Source of the DNA: Limnochordia bacterium
GTDB taxonomy: Bacteria > Bacillota > Limnochordia > Darwinibacteriales > B1SED10-159
DNA length: 5,764 bases
Direction of reading: 5' to 3'
Assembly: GCA_007132255.1 (NCBI GenBank)
Contig: SLOZ01000056.1
Location: 1-5,764 of the forward strand
This document shows positions 1 through 5,645 of this stretch, in pieces. The position numbers and the translations under genes are program-made. Positions within the stretch are counted from its first letter, which is position 1; every line of letters starts with the position of its first letter. Below the pieces are notes generated by a model that made no database searches, was not told where the DNA came from, and saw only the letters and a program-made list of their open reading frames with translations.

Positions 1-780
1 ATCATCGGGGAACACGGCAGCATGGCCGACAGTCTCGTATTCCACCAGCATATCGGCCAGATAATAGTCCATAACCCAGAGACGGTCCCAATCCAGATGG
101 GCAGCGTCCACCTGCAGCGCGGTGTCCCCGCTGTGCTGCGGCCAGAAGAAGATGGCAGCCTCGCGATTGCGCTCTGGGCACACAACCGCATTGCCCCAAC
201 TTAACAGGGCACAGAACGGCTGGCCCATGCCCAGCCAAGCCTCGCGCAGCTTGAAGAGCTCGGCCTCGTCAGTGATACCGTCCACAGCATCCACATACGG
301 CTGCAGGGAGGCCATGGTTCGTCCCACCAAGTGCTGGGCACACCAATAATCCACTTGGGCCAAATTCTGCTGCAGTTCCTGCAAAAACATTGGCCACAAT
401 TCTGCGGCTGCCAGCCGCTCTTGGCAGCCACTGATCTCATGGTCCTCGGCCAAAGAATCCTGCAGGCAATCCCAGCGTTCCGCAGGATGGAACTCCGGCT
501 GCAGAACATAGGCCAAATACTCATAGGCGTCCTCCGTGAAGTACCGCTGCCGAAAGTTCCAGCGGCTGTGACTGCCTGGGCCCGGTTCAAAGGGAAGTAT
601 AGCAGCGTGAAGCAGCTGCATGAGGCGAACCAAATCAATCTGCAGCGTCTCTTTTCCCACCTGCCAGACACTGGGGCCTTCCGGCTGCAGTGCCTGCAGA
701 GTGACCGAGTTCAACAAGCCGTATTTGCGGATAAACCAGCGATAGTAGTCCGGTGTTGTGTGGTGCAGGATCAACGGCAT
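1..780 (-). CDS. Hypothetical protein, C-terminus cut off by window edge
   Basis: I do not recognise this family. The reading frame starts at the ATG at 780-778 and runs without a stop for 260 codons to base 1, so the end of the protein is missing. An AAGGAG ribosome binding site at 790-785 lies 4 nt before the start. The protein begins MPLILHHTTPDYYRWFIRKY and looks soluble: no signal peptide and no membrane segment. It is rich in Leu, Gln, Trp, Tyr and acidic residues and poor in Lys. Nine Leu-Gln pairs are scattered through it (for example residues 28-29, 31-32, 133-134 and 136-137). Residues 105-140 and 171-184 look helical, and residues 209-260 are rich in aromatics. It starts 36 nt after the stop of the GGDEF gene, so co-transcription is likely and a role as partner or output of that cyclase is conceivable, but nothing in the sequence shows it. 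The long open frame, good binding site and consistent codon use make it a real gene. Confidence 0.85.
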   Translation of the reverse strand, partial: MPLILHHTTPDYYRWFIRKYGLLNSVTLQALQPEGPSVWQVGKETLQIDLVRLMQLLHAAILPFEPGPGSHSRWNFRQRYFTEDAYEYLAYVLQPEFHPAERWDCLQDSLAEDHEISGCQERLAAAELWPMFLQELQQNLAQVDYWCAQHLVGRTMASLQPYVDAVDGITDEAELFKLREAWLGMGQPFCALLSWGNAVVCPERNREAAIFFWPQHSGDTALQVDAAHLDWDRLWVMDYYLADMLVEYETVGHAAVFPDD

Positions 781-799
781 CGTGCTCCTTCCATCATTG

Positions 800-815
800 C
801 GGCGGTTGTCCGCCG
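800..815 (-). other. GC-only hairpin between cyclase and downstream gene
   Basis: CGGCGG and CCGCCG form a perfect 6-bp stem around a 4-nt loop. The hairpin begins 1 nt after the TAA of the GGDEF gene and ends about 9 nt before the AAGGAG of the next gene. Read on the minus strand it is followed by AATGATGG, not by a T-run, so it is unlikely to be an intrinsic terminator. It could protect or mark an RNA end between the two cistrons, or tune translation of the second gene. The structure is seen; its role is inferred. Confidence 0.45.
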
Positions 816-816
816 G

Positions 817-1827
817 TTATTCTTCACTGGATGCACAGGCCCGTGTGCGCCGGGGCCGGATACAGTTGCGCCCTTCCCGTTTGGCACGGTAGAGCCAGGT
901 GTCCGCTTCATCCACAAACTCCTCTAAACTCTGGCCGCTGTATTCGGCAATGCCACCGCTGATGGTGACGCTGATACCCTCGGTAAACGATTCGCCTTCC
1001 ACTGCATGGCGGATGCGTTCAGCCACCACGACGGCCTTCTCCAAGGTGGTGTCGGGCAGAACCGCCAAGAACTCCTCACCGCCGTAGCGGCCCACCAAAT
1101 CTACTTCCCGCACCGTTTTTTTGATGATCTGCGCACATTGGTGCAAAACGGAGTCACCGGTCACGTGACCATAGGTATCGTTGATCCGCTTGAAATGATC
1201 AATATCCAGCATAACAATGCAGAGCTTTGTCCGATGCCGTTTCCACCGCTGCAGTTCGCCGGCCAAGCGCTTCAGCAGAACCTTGCGGTTGGACACCTGG
1301 GTCAGCTCATCAATCTCGGCCATTTCAATCAGCATCTTGTTTTGGCGACGCAGTTGCTCTTCCATATTCTTCTGCGCTGTGATGTCAAAGACGATGCCGC
1401 AGACCAGCTGTGGTGTCCCATCGGGCTGCCACTGTGTCACCACGCCCCGGTCATAGTACCATTTCCACGTTCCGTCTTTGGCAGCAATCCGGTATTGTAC
1501 TTCATAGGCGGAAGCTTCACCCCGCAGATGGTCGGTCATATTCTGCATAACCTGCTCATAGTCCTCGGGATGCAATTTTTCCGTAAAGAATTGATACTTC
1601 ACGGGCTGGTCTACGTCGTCGCAGGCATAGCCCAGAGTGGTTAATTTGGCCGCGTTGAAGTAGACCTCGTTGCGGTCGATCCGGTATTCCCAGCGGCCCA
1701 AGTTGTCGATCCATGGGAATCGGAGGTGTTCTTGTTCATCCCGCTCGCGGCGCAGTCGCTCCAGCTCTTGTTCGAGCTGGTCAACCCGTTGCCGCAGCTG
1801 TTCCTCCTGCGACAGAATCCTGGTCAT
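817..1827 (-). CDS. PAS-GGDEF diguanylate cyclase
   Basis: A 336-residue cytoplasmic protein predicted to make cyclic di-GMP from two GTP. Residues 6-34 form a charged coiled coil (Leu/Glu/Arg heptads), suited to dimerisation. Residues 40-152 look like a PAS_3-type sensor ending in a PAC segment (WKWYYDRG at 121-128, DGTP at 136-139, GIVFDIT at 144-150). A linker helix at 153-170 leads to the GGDEF domain, about 171-325. The active-site motif is GGEEF (249-253). D208 (metal), N216 and D225 (guanine side) have the same spacing as in PleD. R240 and D243 form an RxxD inhibitory site five residues before GGEEF, so the enzyme should be active and product-inhibited. No membrane segment or EAL domain is present, so the signal it senses is intracellular and unknown. 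The ATG at 1827 has GGAGG at 1842-1838, 10 nt upstream. It follows the GH35 gene by 87 nt and precedes an unknown gene by 36 nt. Confidence 0.95.
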   Translation of the reverse strand: MTRILSQEEQLRQRVDQLEQELERLRRERDEQEHLRFPWIDNLGRWEYRIDRNEVYFNAAKLTTLGYACDDVDQPVKYQFFTEKLHPEDYEQVMQNMTDHLRGEASAYEVQYRIAAKDGTWKWYYDRGVVTQWQPDGTPQLVCGIVFDITAQKNMEEQLRRQNKMLIEMAEIDELTQVSNRKVLLKRLAGELQRWKRHRTKLCIVMLDIDHFKRINDTYGHVTGDSVLHQCAQIIKKTVREVDLVGRYGGEEFLAVLPDTTLEKAVVVAERIRHAVEGESFTEGISVTISGGIAEYSGQSLEEFVDEADTWLYRAKREGRNCIRPRRTRACASSEE

Positions 1828-1914
1828 AGCATCCTCTCCTCCATCCCTGGTCTGGTTGGTTGAGCTGCATTTAAATCGATACCAGCAATAAGCTGCAGCA
1901 CTCCGTTATGGCCG
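1828..1914 (-). other. Spacer between GH35 and GGDEF genes
   Basis: This 87-nt spacer contains the ribosome binding site of the cyclase gene. It also holds two direct copies of TGCAGCT on the minus strand (1891-1897 and 1864-1870) around an AT-rich centre with the palindrome ATTTAAAT (1869-1876). A weak imperfect hairpin is possible, but no T-run follows, so I see no intrinsic terminator. I found no convincing -35/-10 pair. Read-through from the galactosidase into the cyclase gene is therefore plausible. Confidence 0.4.
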
Positions 1915-3663
1915 TCAGCAGCCTAGGATCGGGGCAGCAATCAGCGAAGCTTCAGCGGCAGTGACGCCATCGACCTCAAAGACGACTAGATCATTGGTGC
2001 CAACCTGCAGAATCGGTGCGGGGAGATACAAGGTCTGCTGGGGCCCGGCTTCGTTCCAGTAGCGCCCGAGATTGAAACCGTTCACAAAGCAGATCCCTTT
2101 TTTCAATTTGGGCAAATGGACAAAGGTGTCCGCTGGTGCTTCGATGGTGAAACGCCCTCGCAAGAAGCCTGGAACCGCCTGCTCAGGGGATTCTGTCCAG
2201 GGAATGGCTGTGAGATCATCCAGGGGCAGCGGGAAGATGGTCCAGTCGAAGAGAAACTGACCCGCCAACTGAACACCATGGGTGATGCCTTTGCGGTCGG
2301 CCAAGTGCGGTCCATAGTTGACCCGACCCATATTCTCCACCAGGATATCCAACTGTGCACCCTGCTCCGGAATGGCCAGCGGCAGTGAAGCCTTATCCAT
2401 GTTGCGATCCAAGATCCCCTGCAGCACCCCATCCAAAAACACATGCGCTCGGTCGTGCAGCCCAAAAATGCGCAGCGGTTCGACGGCTCGCGGTCCACTG
2501 ACATAGGTGCGGTAGAGGATAAAGCCATAGTTTTGATCCAGCAATTCCATGGACACCGGCGCCGCACGCTGGTATTGCTGGGCCAGTGTAGGCAGCGCCT
2601 GCCACAGCGAAGCACTCTGTTCGAAGCGAACGTCGCCAAAGGCGCAAGGGGGCTTGGACGCTGGCGGTGAGACCTGCGCTGAATGCCCATGTCGGGTCAA
2701 GACCTTTTTGATTGCGTCATACTTGTCCGTCAACCCGCCGGCTTCGTCGATGGGTGCGTGCGAATCATAGCTGCTGATGGTTGGCTCATAGGTATCGAAG
2801 CAGTTCGCACCGTTGAGAAAACCGAAGTTGGTGCCGCCGTGAAACATGTAGAAGTTGATCGATGCTCCCAAGCCGAGCATACGGTCCACGGTAGCGGCCA
2901 CATCCTCCGCCGGACGAGTATGGTGTTCTTCACCCCAATGGTCAAACCAACCGTTCCAGAATTCCATACACATCAGCGGCAGATCGGCTTGGTATTCCTG
3001 CAGTTTGGCGAAGTTCTCGTCGGGTTTGGATCCAAAATTCACGGTCTTGAAAACATCCGGCAGTGTGCCGCCCTGCAGCATCCAGTCAGTGCCGCCGTCG
3101 GATGTGAACAGTGGCACGTCGATGCCTCTCCGTTCCAAGTCTTCCTGCAGCCAGCGCAGGTACCCCTGGTCGTTACCATAGCTGCCATATTCATTTTCTA
3201 TTTGGATGGCTAAGATCGGTCCACCGTGCGTGGACTGCAGCGGAACCAAGCGGGGAATCAACTCGTCATAAAAACGCTCCACAGCGTCCAAATAGGGCTG
3301 GTAGCTGCAGCGCAGCTGCATGTTGCCATCTTTGAGCAGCCATGCCGGCAAGCCACCCATGTCCCACTCTGAGCAGATATAAGGGCCGGGCCGCACCAAA
3401 ACATGTAGTTCCAATTCAGCGGCCAACCGGATGAAGGCCTCCAGATCATACATCCCTGAGAACACAAAGTCTCCCGGACGCGGCTCGTGGACATTCCAGG
3501 CCACATAGGTCTCCAAGGTGTTCAGACCCGCCGCCTTCAGTTTCAGCAGACGATCTCGCCAATATTCCGGCACCACCCGGAAGTAGTGAATAGCCCCGGC
3601 TAGCAGGGTCAGCGGCTTGTTATTCAACCAGAACTGTTTGTCATGCATCTCCAAACGCTGCAT
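1915..3663 (-). CDS. Beta-galactosidase, glycoside hydrolase family 35
   Basis: A 582-residue enzyme that removes terminal beta-linked galactose from oligosaccharides by the retaining mechanism. The GH35 TIM barrel covers about residues 8-325: AGAIHYFRV (22-30), RPGPYICSEWDMGGLPAWL (91-109), QIENEYGSYG (154-163) with acid/base E158, TSDGG (187-191), CMEFWNGWFDHWG (232-244) with nucleophile E234, and HGGTNFGFLNGAN (275-287). Beta-sandwich domains follow, ending in the typical FVNGFNLGRYW (526-536) and TLYLPAPIL (544-552). Length matches bacterial BgaC-type enzymes (about 585-600). No signal peptide is present, so it acts in the cytoplasm on imported sugars. By family analogy the target may be Gal-beta-1,3-GlcNAc/GalNAc rather than lactose, but the linkage cannot be read from sequence. 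I chose the ATG at 3663 because an AGGGGGT site precedes it; ATGs at 3684 and 3756 have no properly spaced binding site, and the extra residues do not resemble the family. No transporter or regulator gene is visible beside it. Confidence 0.96.
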   Translation of the reverse strand: MQRLEMHDKQFWLNNKPLTLLAGAIHYFRVVPEYWRDRLLKLKAAGLNTLETYVAWNVHEPRPGDFVFSGMYDLEAFIRLAAELELHVLVRPGPYICSEWDMGGLPAWLLKDGNMQLRCSYQPYLDAVERFYDELIPRLVPLQSTHGGPILAIQIENEYGSYGNDQGYLRWLQEDLERRGIDVPLFTSDGGTDWMLQGGTLPDVFKTVNFGSKPDENFAKLQEYQADLPLMCMEFWNGWFDHWGEEHHTRPAEDVAATVDRMLGLGASINFYMFHGGTNFGFLNGANCFDTYEPTISSYDSHAPIDEAGGLTDKYDAIKKVLTRHGHSAQVSPPASKPPCAFGDVRFEQSASLWQALPTLAQQYQRAAPVSMELLDQNYGFILYRTYVSGPRAVEPLRIFGLHDRAHVFLDGVLQGILDRNMDKASLPLAIPEQGAQLDILVENMGRVNYGPHLADRKGITHGVQLAGQFLFDWTIFPLPLDDLTAIPWTESPEQAVPGFLRGRFTIEAPADTFVHLPKLKKGICFVNGFNLGRYWNEAGPQQTLYLPAPILQVGTNDLVVFEVDGVTAAEASLIAAPILGC

Positions 3664-3669
3664 CGTTCG

Positions 3670-3676
3670 ACCCCCT
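3670..3676 (-). promoter_or_regulatory. Ribosome binding site that sets the GH35 start
   Basis: AGGGGGT, one mismatch from AGGAGGT, lies 6 nt before the ATG at 3663. The upstream in-frame ATGs at 3684 and 3756 lack a properly placed site: GGGA directly abuts the one at 3756, which is too close. This site decides for the shorter, 582-residue protein. Confidence 0.7.
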
Positions 3677-3690
3677 ATCTTCATTGAATC

Positions 3691-3704
3691 ATTCGTTATT
3701 CGTG
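3691..3704. repeat. Tandem ATTCGT(T/G) pair in GH35 leader
   Basis: Two adjacent 7-nt units, ATTCGTT and ATTCGTG on the plus strand, about 28 nt upstream of the GH35 start codon. With only two short copies this could be chance. The location in the leader is the only reason to list it as a possible protein-binding element. Confidence 0.25.
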
Positions 3705-3713
3705 ATCGCTTCC

Positions 3714-3725
3714 GTATCTGGATAC
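3714..3725. promoter_or_regulatory. Possible operator dyad upstream of GH35 gene
   Basis: GTATC-TG-GATAC is a perfect 5-bp dyad with a 2-nt centre, 50 nt upstream of the GH35 start codon, between the glnS terminator and the gene. A repressor dyad is expected in such a place for a sugar-use gene. However, it lacks the central CG usual for LacI-family operators, and a dyad this short is not rare by chance. No regulator gene is in the window. Confidence 0.25.
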
Positions 3726-3743
3726 AGGCAGTCTCTGTGACCT

Positions 3744-3813
3744 GTCCTATACTCATTCCCGGTCCACACCAAAAACACCTGCGACGAACAGCAGCGAACT
3801 GCCAATATAGGAC
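3744..3813. repeat. 8-bp inverted repeat flanking the GH35 leader
   Basis: GTCCTATA (3744-3751) and TATAGGAC (3806-3813) are perfect inverted copies 54 nt apart. The right copy directly abuts the T-run of the glnS terminator. Both carry a TATA-like core: TATATT on the minus strand near 3803-3808 and TATAGG near 3746-3751 could each be a -10 box, but neither has a good -35 at 16-18 nt. It may be a promoter or operator region for the GH35 unit, or chance. Confidence 0.25.
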
Positions 3814-3858
3814 AAAAAGACCCTCTGCAGTACCGGAATTCGGCGCTGCAGGGGGTCT
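3814..3858 (-). terminator. Rho-independent terminator of glnS
   Basis: On the minus strand the arm AGACCCCCTGCAG (3858-3846) pairs with CTGCAGAGGGTCT (3830-3818) over 13 bp with a single G-T wobble. TTTTT (3818-3814) follows, its first T shared with the end of the stem. The 15-nt loop holds a second small stem (CCG/CGG at 3843-3841 and 3835-3833) around AATTC, so the whole element can stack into one longer hairpin. It starts 24 nt after the glnS stop codon. This is a textbook intrinsic terminator and separates glnS from the GH35 unit. Confidence 0.93.
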
Positions 3859-3882
3859 GATGCAGAGACATCGATAGCGTGT

Positions 3883-5544
3883 TCAGCTCTTGCTGGGCTT
3901 GTAGGAACTGCGCAGCGAGACGGTGCGGGTAAACACCAGCTTGTCCGCTGTGGAATCCGTATCTTCAATGAAGTAACCGTTGCGCAGGAACTGCATCTGG
4001 TTTTTACCAGCCGCCAGCATCTCCTTGGTTCCCGGTTCGGTCAAGGCATTGGCCATGACCTGGAGCGAATCGGGATTCAGCGTTTCCAGCAGTTTCTCCT
4101 CATCAGGCTGCTCGCTGAACATCGGCTCATAGAGGCGTACCTCACAGGGAACAGCCTCTGAGGCCTCCACCCAATGAATGGTGCCTTTGGGCTTGCGGCC
4201 ATCGAAACCGGCTCCAGATTTGGTGTCCGGATCATAGCTGCAGCGCAGTTCAACCACCTCACCATTGGCGTCCTTGATGACGTCATCACAGCGGATGAAG
4301 TAACCGCCCTTCAAACGCACTTCGACACCGGGTGCGAGCCGCTTGAATTTCTTCGGTGGGTTTTCCGCAAAGTCTGCCCGTTCAATGTAGATCTCAGGAC
4401 CGAAGGGTACCTGGCGAGTACCGAAGGATTCATCTTTGGGATGGTTCTCAATCTCGAGCATTTCCACATCGTCTTTGTTGGTAATGACCACCTTCAGCGG
4501 ATCCAAGACCGTCATCACACAAGGTACCTTGTCTTGAAGATCCTGGCGAACGAAGTACTCCAGCATGGCCACATCCACAGTGGCTTCCCATTTGGGAATA
4601 CCGATTTCCTGCAGAAAGCCAAAGATGGCTTCGGTGGTGTAGCCGCGGCGGCGCATGCCTTTCAATGTCGGCAGACGCGGATCATCCCAACCGCTGACGA
4701 CACCTTCGGCCACCAACGTCCGCAGGTAACGTTTGCTGGTGACCACACCGGTGATATTCAAGCGGCCAAACTCGATCTGGCGGGGAATGTTCCCAGGAAG
4801 ATCCAAGGAGTTTAGGACCCACTCATACAGCGGCCGGTTGTTGACAAACTCGTTTGAACACAGCGAATGGGTGACCCCTTCGATATAGTCCTGCAGTGGG
4901 TGGGCGTAATCATACATCGGATAGACGCACCATTCGTCGCCACTGCGATAGTGGTGATGCTTAACAATGCGGTACAAAACAGGATCGCGCAAATTCATAT
5001 TCGGGCTGGTCATATCGATCTTAGCCCTTAAGGTTTTGGCACCATTGGGGAACTCACCATCCCGCATGCGCAAAAACAGGTCCAAGTTTTCTTCGATGCT
5101 GCGCTGGCGGAAGGGGCTGTTCGTCCCAGGACTGGTCAGCGTTCCGCGGTACTCCCGCAGTTGGTCGCCGGAGAGATCGCAGACAAACGCTCGGCCCTTC
5201 TTGATCAAGTCCACGGCATAGTCGAAGAGCTGCGGGAAATAGTCCGAGCCAAAAACCGGTTCACCGCCGTAGTCCACACCGAGCCAATCCACATCCGCTA
5301 CAATGGCCTCGACATAGTGCATGTCTTCCTTGGCAGGATTGGTATCATCCATGCGCAGGTTGAATTTGCCGTTGAAAGCCTGGGTCATGGACCAAGAAAT
5401 ATTGATGGCGTAGGCGCTGCCGATATGCAGATAGCCATTAGGCTCAGGCGGAAAGCGCGTTACGACGTGATCTACTCTGCCCGCCTCAAGGTCACGGCGG
5501 ATTTCTTCTTTTATATAATTGCCCCGTTCAGTTTCTGGATGCAT
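3883..5544 (-). CDS. glnS: Glutaminyl-tRNA synthetase (GlnRS)
   Basis: A 553-residue class Ic synthetase that charges tRNA-Gln with glutamine using ATP; the E. coli enzyme has 554. The catalytic domain spans about residues 27-335: RFPPEPNGYLHIGS (30-43), RMDDTNP (64-70), EYRGTLTSPG (131-140), LRAKIDM (172-178), RDPVLYRI (186-193), WCVYPMYDYAHP (205-216), EGVTHSLCSNEF (222-233), the KMSKS-region loop VVTSKRYL (267-274), and GWDDPRLPTLKGMRRRGY (285-302). Two anticodon-binding beta barrels follow (about 340-545), with RQVPFGPEIYIERADF (377-392) and GTIHWV (454-459). D66 and Y211, matching the E. coli residues that recognise the glutamine amide, are kept, which argues for GlnRS rather than GluRS. 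Two signature motifs are altered: HIGH reads HIGS, and the MSK seen in E. coli reads TSK. The ATG at 5544 is supported by AAAGGA 8 nt upstream; the longer frame from TTG at 5688 is not. Its own terminator follows 24 nt after the stop. Confidence 0.97.
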   Translation of the reverse strand: MHPETERGNYIKEEIRRDLEAGRVDHVVTRFPPEPNGYLHIGSAYAINISWSMTQAFNGKFNLRMDDTNPAKEDMHYVEAIVADVDWLGVDYGGEPVFGSDYFPQLFDYAVDLIKKGRAFVCDLSGDQLREYRGTLTSPGTNSPFRQRSIEENLDLFLRMRDGEFPNGAKTLRAKIDMTSPNMNLRDPVLYRIVKHHHYRSGDEWCVYPMYDYAHPLQDYIEGVTHSLCSNEFVNNRPLYEWVLNSLDLPGNIPRQIEFGRLNITGVVTSKRYLRTLVAEGVVSGWDDPRLPTLKGMRRRGYTTEAIFGFLQEIGIPKWEATVDVAMLEYFVRQDLQDKVPCVMTVLDPLKVVITNKDDVEMLEIENHPKDESFGTRQVPFGPEIYIERADFAENPPKKFKRLAPGVEVRLKGGYFIRCDDVIKDANGEVVELRCSYDPDTKSGAGFDGRKPKGTIHWVEASEAVPCEVRLYEPMFSEQPDEEKLLETLNPDSLQVMANALTEPGTKEMLAAGKNQMQFLRNGYFIEDTDSTADKLVFTRTVSLRSSYKPSKS

Positions 5545-5552
5545 GGCAATCG

Positions 5553-5558
5553 TCCTTT
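5553..5558 (-). promoter_or_regulatory. Ribosome binding site that sets the glnS start
   Basis: AAAGGA lies 8 nt before the ATG at 5544. It supports the 553-residue protein, whose N-terminus lines up with E. coli GlnRS, over the 601-codon frame opening at a TTG at 5688. Confidence 0.75.
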
Positions 5559-5616
5559 CTTTGATCATTCCGTTTGCGTTCGCAGAGGCTTCTCGAATCG
5601 ACAAGCTACAGATGAA

Positions 5617-5645
5617 ACGATACGAACAATGGTCGTTCTCCACAA
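5617..5645 (-). promoter_or_regulatory. Weak candidate sigma-A promoter for glnS
   Basis: On the minus strand TTGTGG (5645-5640) and TATCGT (5622-5617) are separated by exactly 17 nt, about 70 nt before the glnS start codon. They match 3 of 6 and 4 of 6 consensus positions. Only the spacing is good, so this is a guess; a better promoter may lie beyond the right edge. Confidence 0.2.

Noticed and set aside
201..671. Minus-strand open frame of 156 codons inside the unknown gene
   Set aside because: It overlaps, in a different frame, the 260-codon frame that runs to the window edge. It is Arg/Cys/Ser-rich and low in normal coding character.
331..927. Plus-strand open frame of 198 codons across the start of the unknown gene
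   Set aside because: It runs antisense to the unknown gene and the end of the cyclase gene, crossing both gene boundaries. The minus-strand frame has the ribosome binding site and fits the operon.
1006..1644. Plus-strand open frame of 212 codons opposite the GGDEF gene
   Set aside because: It lies wholly antisense to a clear PAS-GGDEF gene, shows no family features, and arises from the codon composition of the real gene.
1864..1898. Possible terminator between the GH35 and GGDEF genes
   Set aside because: The TGCAGCT copies are mainly direct repeats. Only a weak, bulged hairpin can form, and no T-run follows it.
2103..2690. Minus-strand open frame of 195 codons inside the GH35 gene
   Set aside because: It is out of frame within a clear GH35 sequence and its translation is Arg/Trp/Cys-rich, typical of a shadow frame.
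3664..3756. N-terminal extension of the GH35 protein by 31 residues
   Set aside because: Neither the ATG at 3756 nor that at 3684 has a properly spaced binding site, and the added residues do not resemble GH35 N-termini. The ATG at 3663 has AGGGGGT before it.
4174..4815. Plus-strand open frame of 213 codons opposite glnS
   Set aside because: It is antisense to conserved GlnRS catalytic sequence and has no recognisable domain of its own.
3883..5544. Glutamyl-tRNA synthetase (gltX) as an alternative for glnS
   Set aside because: The beta-barrel anticodon domains, the DDTNP block, Y211 and the length of 553 fit GlnRS; bacterial GluRS has a helical anticodon domain.
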